NCBI GenBank assembly: GCA_964494845.1
Contig: CAZBSC010000015.1
Coordinates: 1 to 18,449, forward strand
Direction: 5' to 3'
Source: CAYRSA01 sp964494845
GTDB lineage: Bacteria > Patescibacteriota > Saccharimonadia > Saccharimonadales > JAGQNJ01
Length of the DNA stretch: 18,449 bases
Position 1 is the first letter of the stretch; each line of letters begins with the position of its first letter. A program made the position numbers and the translations under genes. The notes beneath the pieces are model-generated. The model saw only the letters and a list, made by a program, of their open reading frames with translations, was not told where the DNA came from and searched no databases. Below, in pieces: positions 1 to 5,958 of this stretch.

Positions 1-519
1 CGAGAATACTTCGGCGCCGCCCTCGGTTGCCTCAGCTAGCAGCTTCGGCGTATGGATTTCTGTAAATTCGTTCTCTTTGCAATAGGCTCTAATCGATTCG
101 CAGACTGCTGATTTTACTTTGAAAATATCTTGTTCTTGAAGGTTGCGTAGTCCAATTGCCCGGTTATCAAAAAGCGTATCCAGGTTTTCACTTTTATGTA
201 GCAAAGGTTTGTCGATTTCGATCGGAGGCTCGTCTGTGACGGGGACCAGTACTGTAATCGTGGGATCATGCAGCTCTGCACCGGCTGGCGCCCGCTCTTC
301 TAGTTTTACTGTTCCGGCAACTTCTAGAACTGTTCCTATTTGCATGCCGCGGAGCTTTTCACCCTCTTTTTTATCTTGTATCACTACTTGCATTAGACCG
401 CTGCGGTCACGAACATTAATAAATGTCAGCCCACCAAGCATTCGTTTCTTGTGCAGCCAACCCTGCATAGTTACAGATTTACCGCTGTGACTTTTTGTTT
501 CTTTAGCCAAAACTCTCAT
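1..519 (-). CDS. aspS: Aspartyl-tRNA synthetase, archaeal/eukaryal type (C-terminus cut by window edge)
   Basis: Charges tRNA with aspartate in the cytoplasm. Only the first 173 residues are in the window; the frame is open to base 1. Residues 13-95 read as an anticodon-binding OB fold (WLHKKRMLGGLTFINVRDRSG). From about residue 115 the class II catalytic core begins (FDNRAIGLRN), followed by EFTEIHTPKLLAEATEGGAE at 151-170. The ATEGG element fits archaeal-type AspRS; AsnRS normally has a DCEGAGE-like sequence there, so asparaginyl-tRNA synthetase is less likely. The archaeal-type family includes non-discriminating enzymes that also charge tRNA-Asn, but the deciding residues cannot be judged from this fragment. 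The ATG at 519 is preceded by AGGAG 8 bases upstream, which supports the start. It lies downstream of the CNNM gene on the same strand, with a possible terminator between them. Confidence 0.9.
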   Translation of the reverse strand, partial: MRVLAKETKSHSGKSVTMQGWLHKKRMLGGLTFINVRDRSGLMQVVIQDKKEGEKLRGMQIGTVLEVAGTVKLEERAPAGAELHDPTITVLVPVTDEPPIEIDKPLLHKSENLDTLFDNRAIGLRNLQEQDIFKVKSAVCESIRAYCKENEFTEIHTPKLLAEATEGGAEVFS

Positions 520-572
520 TATTTTTCTCCTGTTAGATGATGGTTGTTGCTGGTTGTTTAAATGGGCCGATT

Positions 573-602
573 GCAGAATAAATAAATTACCACCAGGTTA
601 AT
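573..602 (-). terminator. Possible intrinsic terminator after the CNNM gene
   Basis: On the minus strand ATTAACC (602-596) can pair with GGTAAT (591-586), with one bulged A and a 4-base loop, followed by the T-rich run TTATTTATTC. It sits between the CNNM stop (657) and the aspS start (519). The stem is short and weak. Confidence 0.3.
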
Positions 603-656
603 CCCTGCCGGCCCGTCTATTATCATTATTCTGAAGATGCAACAACATAACTTTTG

Positions 657-1754
657 TTATTCTACCACTGTTTGCTCATCTGGTGAATCTTTTTTGCTAG
701 TTTTTGCAGTTAGTTTGGTAGTTGGTTCTTCCTCGACGGGCTTTTTGCGTTTGGCTTCATCCTTTTCGGCCTCCATAATTGCTACCGCACGCAAATCATC
801 GTAACTGTCGAACTCGTCGATGATTTGTTTGCCCAGTATTTGCTCGATAATATCCTCGATAGTTATCAGCCCAACAATTTCTTCAAAGTTGTTAACTACC
901 AAGAATTGATGATGTTTGGTTTTTATGAAAGCGTCCAGGACTCGAGCTAATGATTGGCTCTGATTAACATAAAAAACTTCTTTTCTCAGAACGTTCTTTA
1001 CAAAACCACCAGCACTAGCCGCTAATGCATCCCGCAGATAAAGCGTGCCCACAATATCATTAGGATTTTCATCGTAAACTGGAAACCTGGAATGTCCGCT
1101 GTCGTGAAGCTCTTTTAGTAGCACCGGCCCTATCATGTCGTGCGTAGCAACGGTCTTCATAACTCGACGTGGGGTCATAATTTCTGAAACTTTTTTATCA
1201 CCAAATTGAAGTGCATTCTCTACGATATATAATTCTTCTTTTGTGACCCTGTTATCAATCTGAACTTTTTGTTTTTTTATCAAATCAACTATGTCGCCTT
1301 TTGTGTACAGTCCGGTGTGTAAACGGACCGGTTCTATCTTGTTTATCAAATTAGCCAATCGCCGCAACAGTGGCTGCAAACGTTCCAGTAAATAGTGCAA
1401 AACTGGCGTTGCGTGCTTGCCTACTTGGACAGAGATATTAGAGACGTGAGACTTTGGCAAGAAATCAAAACAAAGCCAAACAATGAGAATAATAACTACA
1501 AGCGCCACTGGCCAAGCCAGACTATCTGCAAGTACAACAAACAAAACGCTGCTGGTTATTATGGTAGTAAACCACAATAGAATTTGCAGGCTCATTCCAT
1601 AACTGACCACGCGGTAGAATATTTTTGCCAGCTCGTCTCCAACCCGGGCCTGACGCTTTAGCTCTTTGGCGGGCACATGATTGTAGAGCTTTAAAAGTGA
1701 AATACTCAAAATCATTAAAAGGGAAAGAACAATTATAAAAATAAGCTTAACCAT
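657..1754 (-). CDS. CNNM-type membrane protein with paired CBS domains (CorC/HlyC-like)
   Basis: Integral membrane protein of the CNNM/DUF21 plus CBS family, whose members are linked to magnesium/cobalt export or homeostasis; the ion is not predictable here. Hydrophobic segments lie at about 2-21, 53-75 and 79-97. The cytosolic CBS pair follows: DKKVSEIMTPRRVMKTV (186-202), GHSRFPVYDENPNDIVGTLY (220-239) and FLVVNNFEEIVGLITIEDII (284-303). A CorC_HlyC transporter-associated domain normally follows the CBS pair in longer family members. Here it is absent and replaced by a charged tail rich in Lys and Glu (about 325-365). The start at 1754 has no clear Shine-Dalgarno sequence. A TAATAT hexamer lies 8 bases upstream, so the message may have almost no leader. 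Divergent from the DsbA-like gene. Confidence 0.85.
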   Translation of the reverse strand: MVKLIFIIVLSLLMILSISLLKLYNHVPAKELKRQARVGDELAKIFYRVVSYGMSLQILLWFTTIITSSVLFVVLADSLAWPVALVVIILIVWLCFDFLPKSHVSNISVQVGKHATPVLHYLLERLQPLLRRLANLINKIEPVRLHTGLYTKGDIVDLIKKQKVQIDNRVTKEELYIVENALQFGDKKVSEIMTPRRVMKTVATHDMIGPVLLKELHDSGHSRFPVYDENPNDIVGTLYLRDALAASAGGFVKNVLRKEVFYVNQSQSLARVLDAFIKTKHHQFLVVNNFEEIVGLITIEDIIEQILGKQIIDEFDSYDDLRAVAIMEAEKDEAKRKKPVEEEPTTKLTAKTSKKDSPDEQTVVE

Positions 1755-1777
1755 ACCTATACATATTACACTGTTGT

Positions 1778-1805
1778 TTGAGTTCGGGCGTAAATCGGAT
1801 ACTAT
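1778..1805 (+). promoter_or_regulatory. Probable sigma-70-type promoter for the DsbA-like gene
   Basis: TTGAGT (1778-1783), a 16-base spacer and TACTAT (1800-1805) resemble -35 and -10 hexamers. A ribosome binding site AAAAGGAG follows at 1814-1821, about 14 bases before the ATG at 1836, slightly longer than usual. Called from sequence resemblance only. Confidence 0.45.
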
Positions 1806-1835
1806 AAGGATACAAAAGGAGAATTAAAAAAATCT

Positions 1836-2474
1836 ATGAGTAAACGTTTTCTTATTATTATGGCCGCATTGGTAGTCCTGTTTATAGGGGTTATCATAAT
1901 CAACAAGAATGGCAAATCTGACAACTCTAACGGATCTAGTTCGTCACAAGGCACGAACTATATACAGGGGGCTGGAAAAAAAGGGGTCACACTAGTAGAG
2001 TTTGGTGATTTTCAATGTCCTGCATGTGGTACCTACTACCCAATAATCGAACAGGTAAAACAGAAATACATTAATGACATTACCTTCCAATTTCGTCACT
2101 TTCCCCTTGTACAAATCCACCCAAATGCCATGGTAGCGCACCGAGCAGCCGAGGCGGCTGGTCGTCAGGACAAATTCTGGGAAATGTATAGCCTTCTGTA
2201 CACAAGACAGCAAAACTGGGTTGACTCGTCAAACCCAACAACAATAATGGATGACTACGCAACAGAGCTTGGGTTGAATATAGACAAATTTAAATCAGAC
2301 TTTAGCAGTGCGGATGTAAATGATGCGATTTCTGCTGATATTAAACTGGCCCAAGAAGCTGGGGCAAATGGTACGCCTACCCTCGTCTTGGACGGTAAAA
2401 AGCTAGATACCCTACCACAAGATTTAGCAGCTTTTAGCAAACTTATCGACGAAGCAATCGCAAATAAAAACTAA
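1836..2474 (+). CDS. DsbA-family thiol-disulfide oxidoreductase, membrane-anchored
   Basis: Extracytoplasmic thioredoxin-fold protein predicted to make or shuffle disulfide bonds in exported proteins. Residues 5-22 form one hydrophobic N-terminal segment (signal anchor; no lipobox cysteine seen), followed by a Ser/Asn/Gly linker (about 25-48). The catalytic motif is FGDFQCPACG with CPAC at 61-64, and the conserved cis-proline loop is GTPTLVLDG at 179-187 (Pro181). Between them lies the helical insertion typical of DsbA (about 95-170). At 212 residues the length is normal for the family. No second redox partner (DsbB or VKOR) is seen in the window. It is a single-gene unit with its own promoter and ribosome binding site, divergent from the CNNM gene. 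Confidence 0.9.
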   Translation: MSKRFLIIMAALVVLFIGVIIINKNGKSDNSNGSSSSQGTNYIQGAGKKGVTLVEFGDFQCPACGTYYPIIEQVKQKYINDITFQFRHFPLVQIHPNAMVAHRAAEAAGRQDKFWEMYSLLYTRQQNWVDSSNPTTIMDDYATELGLNIDKFKSDFSSADVNDAISADIKLAQEAGANGTPTLVLDGKKLDTLPQDLAAFSKLIDEAIANKN

Positions 2475-2483
2475 CTTCGGACT

Positions 2484-2498
2484 TGTTGGTGGCCAACA
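2484..2498 (+). terminator. Weak hairpin after the DsbA-like gene
   Basis: TGTTGG / CCAACA forms a perfect 6-bp stem with a 3-base loop, 10 bases after the stop codon. No T-tract follows directly (a T-rich stretch begins about 18 bases later), so termination is only a possibility. Confidence 0.25.
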
Positions 2499-2846
2499 CA
2501 CTTGAGTTCAGTTTGAATTTTCTTTACGAGCAGAGCAAAGGAAAGTATATGTGATACTTTGACTGTCCGGCGCAGGAAAAAAATTCAAAAAGGACCAAGA
2601 AACCCACTTGCGCAGTCAGCACAACTGGCTGTGCTAGTGGATTGGTGTGTGGGTCACATTAATAGTGCAAGAATTGTTGCCACTCAGGCCGGCGAACTTG
2701 TACTGGTATGCGCTCGTTCCGAGAGCTGACAACATTAACAGTTACAGACATAATTCTGATGTCCTTTCTTTGTTTTTGTAGACAAAAGCAAAAACACTTA
2801 ATACTTTTTGCCCACTTAGATTTTTAATAATTTTTGATTTTTGTCT
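2499..2846. other. Intergenic stretch with several hairpins, no recognised gene
   Basis: About 350 bases without a recognised gene. Visible structure: AGCACA/TGTGCT hairpin (2618-2635) nested inside CCACT/AGTGG (2604-2608 with 2636-2640); an AAGTAT/ATACTT hairpin near 2545-2563; and a perfect 8-bp inverted repeat TGTTTTTG/CAAAAACA (2771-2796). I looked for the conserved cores of RNase P RNA, tmRNA, SRP RNA and tRNA on both strands and found none. It could hold a small RNA or the short minus-strand ORF listed separately. Confidence 0.4.
2659..2751 (-). CDS. Possible 30-residue small protein
   Basis: An ORF starting MSVTVNVVSSRNER, rich in Arg, Val and Gln and ending QQFLHY. It starts with ATG at 2751 and has a Shine-Dalgarno-like AAAGGA about 10 bases upstream. 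An 8-bp inverted repeat (2771-2796) lies just 5' of that site. It has no recognisable domain and no cysteines. ORFs this short arise easily by chance, so this is a candidate only. It would be the next gene downstream of the iron-permease-family gene on the same strand. Confidence 0.2.
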   Translation of the reverse strand: MSVTVNVVSSRNERIPVQVRRPEWQQFLHY

Positions 2847-3333
2847 TCAAACCGCTCGCTCGGCCTTAGAACTGTTGTTANNNNNNNNNNNNNNNNNNNN
2901 NNNNNNNNNNNNNNNNNNNNNNNNNNNNNNNNNNNNNNNNNNNNNNNNNNNNNNNNNNNNNNNNNNNNNNNNNNNNNNNNAGCTTGGTGTGGATCTTTCT
3001 GAAACCATCGTCCAATAGTGATAATTCTTCATCAGTTAAATCAGCCAGGTCTACGAAAGTGTTTCTAGCACCTTTTGATGCGTGGATTAGCTCGTCGAGT
3101 TGTAAATGTATGACCTTAGAATCTCTGTTCTGAGTGTTTTGAATGATAAAAACCATTAAAAAAGTAACGATTGTAGTGCCGGTGTTTATAACTAACTGCC
3201 AAGTATCAGAAAAGCCAAATACCGGACCGCTAATCCCCCAGATGACAATGATAGAGAACGCTAAAAGAAATGCATAAGCACTACCGACAGCGTTAGCAAT
3301 TTTTGCAGAGATTTTTCTAAAGAATTCTTTCAT
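2847..3333 (-). CDS. Low-affinity iron permease family membrane protein, interrupted by assembly gap
   Basis: Small two-helix membrane protein resembling the low-affinity iron permease family (Pfam Fe_permease); iron transport by bacterial members is not well established. The 117 readable residues show hydrophobic helices at about 18-34 (AFLLAFSIIVIWGISGPVFG) and 45-65. Then come the family signature FIIQNTQNRDSK (62-73) and a soluble part starting LDELIHASKGARNTF. The C-terminus falls in the 100-N gap at 2881-2980. Beyond the gap, one frame gives NNSSKAERAV then TGA at 2847, a plausible tail. A second frame (TTVLRPSERF..., ending in TAA nearer 2820) cannot be excluded, because the true gap length is unknown. 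No convincing Shine-Dalgarno sequence precedes the ATG at 3333. Divergent from the antiporter gene, with 51 bases between starts. Confidence 0.75.
2881..2980. other. Assembly gap (100 N) inside the iron-permease-family gene
   Basis: Exactly 100 N, a common placeholder for a gap of unknown size. The flanks share no obvious overlap, unlike the second gap, so real sequence is probably missing here. Confidence 0.95.
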
Positions 3334-3336
3334 AGT

Positions 3337-3379
3337 TTTTGTAGTTTACCTTAAGCATCGTACAATAAATACTAAAGGA
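3337..3379 (+). promoter_or_regulatory. Possible promoter and ribosome binding site of the antiporter gene
   Basis: TTTTGT (3337-3342), an 18-base spacer and TACAAT (3361-3366) are a fair sigma-70 match. AAAGGA at 3374-3379 lies 5 bases before the ATG at 3385 and decides the start. Confidence 0.4.
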
Positions 3380-3384
3380 ATAAA

Positions 3385-5079
3385 ATGCATACCAACGTTT
3401 TCGTAGAAATATCCACACTTTTAGTTTTGAGCGCGTTAGTTAGCCTAATCATCCGTGCACTTCGACAGCCCATGATAATTGGCTACATTTTGACTGGGCT
3501 GATAGTCGGTCCGTCGCTGCTTGGCCTAGTAAAGTCACCAGAAACTATCGAAGTTCTGGGTAATTTTGGAATCGCTTTATTGCTGTTCATTGTCGGTCTT
3601 GGGTTGAACCCACGAGTAATAAAAGAAGTCGGCAAGGTTGCAGTAATCACCGGTTTTGTCCAGGTTGTATTCGCTGCTGGGGTTGGATATTTTATCGTAA
3701 CAGCCCTGCACTACCCAACAATCGAAGCGATATACATATCACTGGCGATGGCGTTTAGTAGTACGATTATTGTTTTAAAACTACTGAACGACAAACGCGA
3801 GCAAAACAAACTTCATGGGAAAATAGCTGTTGGTTTTTTGATAGTCCAGGATCTTTTAGCTACGCTGGCTTTAGTCGTAGCGTCGGCTAGTGCTAGCGGG
3901 AAAGTTAGCTATGCGGATGCCGCTGCGCTAGGTCTGAAGGGAATAATGTTAGGCGCTGGGGTGTTTTTGTTTGCTTTGGTCGTTATAAAACCTATGACAA
4001 ATTTTTTGTCAAAATCGCAGGAACTGTTGTTTTTGTTCTCGGTTGCTTGGGGGCTGGGAATCGCGACTATATTCTACGAGATCGGGTTTTCTCTAGAAGT
4101 TGGGGCATTGCTTGCAGGTGTTGCACTGTCCACGATGACTTACGCCCAAGAAGTTGGAACGCGCCTAAGGCCGCTTCGAGACTTTTTCATAGTAGTATTT
4201 TTTATAGCGCTGGGCGTAGGAATCCATCTAGATACCGTGGGAGGATTAGCAAAAGACGCTTTGATATTATCGCTATTTGTTCTTTTGGGGACACCCCTGA
4301 TAGTAATGGCCGTGATGGGGGTGCTAGGATATACAAAAAGAACCAGTTTCAAATTGGGTTTGTCGGTTGCACAGGTCAGTGAGTTTTCACTGATATTAGT
4401 TTTGTTAGGCCTAAAAAATGGCCAAATCAGCCAATCAGCCGTAACACTAACTACAATGGTCGCCGTCATAACTATTGCTGTTTCTTCTTACCTAATAACT
4501 TATTCAGAAGGAATATATAATTATTTTGGCAAATACCTAAAACTATTTGAGCGAAAGAAGGTTAAAAAAGAACTCGAACGTCATCATCGTTATGATGCGG
4601 TCCTTTTTGGATACCGACATGGTGGGAGCGAATTCGTCAAAGTTTTCGAAAAAATAGTCAAAAACTATATTGTCGTAGATTATGATCCCGAAGCCATTGA
4701 CCGAATGGAAAGACAGAATATACCGTACTTATACGGTGACGCCACCAACCCGGAGATGATAGAAGAAATAAATCTAGAGCACACGAAAATTATTGTTTCA
4801 GTTATAAACGACTACCCTAGCAATGTATTGCTACTAGAAGAATTAGAAAAAATAAACCCAAATGCAGTTATGATTTGTCATGCAGATAATATCCGCGAAG
4901 CAGTAGACCTATATGGACTTGGTGCCAGTTATGTCGTGATGCCGCACTTTGTTGGAAACCAAAAAATAAGTGCCTTCATCAAGAAGAATGGTCTTAAAAA
5001 GGCCGAGTTTAAAAAATACAAGGAAAAGCATATTACCTATCTACAATCGCACTTCGAAGAGGTTCTTCAAGATTCGTAA
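3385..5079 (+). CDS. CPA2-family cation:proton antiporter with TrkA-N domain (KefB/KefC-like)
   Basis: Inner-membrane monovalent cation (probably potassium) / proton antiporter. Residues 1-380 carry about 12 hydrophobic segments of the Na_H_Exchanger fold. Family signatures include RQPMIIGYILTGLIVGPSLL (27-46), AFSSTIIVLKLL (123-134) and GFLIVQDLLAT with the Gln155-Asp156 pair typical of Kef-type antiporters. Residues 403-520 form a Rossmann-like TrkA-N domain: DAVLFGYRHGGSEF at 404-417, then acidic VVDYDP, and YGDATN at 450-455. The normal GxGxxG nucleotide loop reads GYRHGG here, so the first glycine pair is disturbed and NAD(H) binding may be altered. No TrkA-C domain follows; the protein ends in a Lys-rich tail at 564. 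Its end overlaps the convergent nadD by 13 bases. Confidence 0.9.
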   Translation: MHTNVFVEISTLLVLSALVSLIIRALRQPMIIGYILTGLIVGPSLLGLVKSPETIEVLGNFGIALLLFIVGLGLNPRVIKEVGKVAVITGFVQVVFAAGVGYFIVTALHYPTIEAIYISLAMAFSSTIIVLKLLNDKREQNKLHGKIAVGFLIVQDLLATLALVVASASASGKVSYADAAALGLKGIMLGAGVFLFALVVIKPMTNFLSKSQELLFLFSVAWGLGIATIFYEIGFSLEVGALLAGVALSTMTYAQEVGTRLRPLRDFFIVVFFIALGVGIHLDTVGGLAKDALILSLFVLLGTPLIVMAVMGVLGYTKRTSFKLGLSVAQVSEFSLILVLLGLKNGQISQSAVTLTTMVAVITIAVSSYLITYSEGIYNYFGKYLKLFERKKVKKELERHHRYDAVLFGYRHGGSEFVKVFEKIVKNYIVVDYDPEAIDRMERQNIPYLYGDATNPEMIEEINLEHTKIIVSVINDYPSNVLLLEELEKINPNAVMICHADNIREAVDLYGLGASYVVMPHFVGNQKISAFIKKNGLKKAEFKKYKEKHITYLQSHFEEVLQDS

Positions 5080-5663
5080 AGCCTGTGTTGTTTAATATAA
5101 TCTGCCACTGACTGGTCTAGACCTCCTGGTGCTTCCCCTATTCTTAAAGAATTTTTTTCTTTTGAAGACGAAACTACCGGCCAAACAGCTGGCAAAACCA
5201 CAAACTTTGTTTGCGGGTGATGTTTTTTAAGGTCGTTAACTATTTTTTGTGTATTTTTCTCTTCAGAGTTATTCCTTAAAACTGTACAAATATTCATTTC
5301 ATTAAATAGCAAATCGCTGTCTTCCCAACCTTCAACATGACTTAGTGTGTCAGACCCGATAATGTACCAATACTCACTGCCGCTGAACTGACTATCGAGA
5401 TAATCCAGAGCATACTTTGTTGTTATGTTATTAGAATCCACGTCGGCAATGCGAATACCCGGATAATCTTTTACGGCAAGTTTCAGCATATTTGCTCTGT
5501 GATAAAAGTCAGCAACGTCCTGTTTCCTGTGTGGTTTTTTTTCTATAAAAATAACTACCGAATCTAAATCTAGCGCACCCAACGCAACAATGCACGACTC
5601 GACATGGCCCCGATGAACCGGATCAAAAGTACCGCTAAATATTCCAATTTTTTTCTTAAACAT
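5067..5663 (-). CDS. nadD: Nicotinate-nucleotide adenylyltransferase
   Basis: Cytosolic enzyme that joins nicotinate mononucleotide to AMP from ATP, making deamido-NAD. The nucleotidyltransferase signature GIFSGTFDPVHRGH is at 7-20, with the HxGH-type motif intact. KPHRKQ (43-48), IGSDTL (102-107) and the C-terminal VSSSKEKNSLRIGEAPGGLD (164-183) also fit; the usual SSTxIR element is stretched by about three residues. VADYIKQHRLY (186-196) matches the family's final helix, and 198 residues is a normal length. CoaD and NadM are less likely given that C-terminal pattern. The start ATG at 5663 lies inside the preceding ORF (GATGTTTAA: ATG start and TAA stop overlap), so translation is probably coupled. 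A possible fourth member of the riboswitch-controlled operon. Confidence 0.88.
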   Translation of the reverse strand: MFKKKIGIFSGTFDPVHRGHVESCIVALGALDLDSVVIFIEKKPHRKQDVADFYHRANMLKLAVKDYPGIRIADVDSNNITTKYALDYLDSQFSGSEYWYIIGSDTLSHVEGWEDSDLLFNEMNICTVLRNNSEEKNTQKIVNDLKKHHPQTKFVVLPAVWPVVSSSKEKNSLRIGEAPGGLDQSVADYIKQHRLYES

Positions 5664-5688
5664 CTAGTGCGATTCCTTCGCAGCATTT
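5655..5688. repeat. 34-base direct repeat, copy 1 (nadD start)
   Basis: Identical to 5773-5806 except for one base (5680, G here, A in the other copy). Read on the minus strand it encodes KCCEGIALDV-stop and overlaps the next ATG. The single difference is synonymous (TGC versus TGT, Cys). The copies are 118 bases apart and share little outside the repeat. Confidence 0.95.
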
Positions 5689-5781
5689 AGGCTTCGCCTC
5701 ATAAGACAAACCTACGGTTTTTCTCATCGCGCCGGCAAAATGGAATACATTTTGGTCGGGCTGCTCTTTTCCCTTAAACAT
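5656..5781 (-). CDS. 41-residue ORF between the zinc-ribbon gene and nadD
   Basis: Starts MFKGKEQPDQNVFHFAG, continues AMRKTVGLSYEAK and ends PKCCEGIALDV. Both ends lie in the duplicated segment: its start copies the nadD start (MFK) and its last ten residues are identical to the end of the upstream zinc-ribbon protein. It overlaps each neighbour by the same 8 bases (ATGTTTAA), giving a three-gene chain in which each stop overlaps the next start. The unique middle (about 84 bases) contains a perfect CAAAATG/CATTTTG hairpin (5736-5754). I do not recognise the protein. It may be a real small protein or an open frame kept by a duplication/insertion event. The intact frame through both junctions mildly favours translation. 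Confidence 0.45.
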   Translation of the reverse strand: MFKGKEQPDQNVFHFAGAMRKTVGLSYEAKPKCCEGIALDV

Positions 5782-5806
5782 CTAGTGCGATTCCTTCACA
5801 GCATTT
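5773..5806. repeat. 34-base direct repeat, copy 2 (end of zinc-ribbon gene)
   Basis: Partner of the repeat at 5655-5688; it encodes the same KCCEGIALDV-stop tail and the ATG of the 41-residue ORF. Confidence 0.95.
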
Positions 5807-5938
5807 GGTTGGCATATGACAGGCGGGGCAGACGAAGTGTCCGTGCATCGGCTGGATTGGGTAATGGCCACAATTGTCACAGAAAAGCTCTGGAGCTTTT
5901 TCCTTCACTAATTCTTGGTAAACTTCATCGCTATCCAT
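5774..5938 (-). CDS. 54-residue zinc-ribbon protein ending in CCEG
   Basis: Small soluble protein starting MDSDEVYQELVKEK. Two CxxC knuckles, FCDNCG (19-24) and VCPACH (36-41), are spaced as in a rubredoxin-like zinc ribbon. HGH (32-34) precedes the second knuckle and a further cysteine pair lies at KCCEG (45-49). Function unknown; zinc ribbons of this size often bind nucleic acid or a protein partner. It starts 20 bases after the stop of the 494-residue gene and is too short for many gene finders. There is no Shine-Dalgarno sequence. A TATAAT hexamer lies 12 bases upstream of the ATG, so a nearly leaderless internal transcript is possible besides readthrough from upstream. Its stop overlaps the start of the 41-residue ORF. 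Confidence 0.7.
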   Translation of the reverse strand: MDSDEVYQELVKEKAPELFCDNCGHYPIQPMHGHFVCPACHMPTKCCEGIALDV

Positions 5939-5950
5939 ATATTAATGGTA

Positions 5951-5956
5951 ATTATA
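5951..5956 (-). promoter_or_regulatory. Possible -10 element before the zinc-ribbon gene
   Basis: A perfect TATAAT on the minus strand, 12 bases before the ATG at 5938. No good -35 is seen at the right spacing (only TCGAAC about 16 bases upstream). If used, nadD could be expressed independently of the riboswitch. Confidence 0.3.
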
Positions 5957-5958
5957 GA

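Noticed and set aside
143..490. A 115-residue Ser/Thr/Arg-rich plus-strand ORF
   Set aside because: Antisense shadow of the aspS OB-fold region.
2521..2720. RNase P RNA, because of AAGGAAAGT and GACTGTCCGG
   Set aside because: The conserved P4 partner, the ACAGAA motif and the expected length and order of elements are absent.
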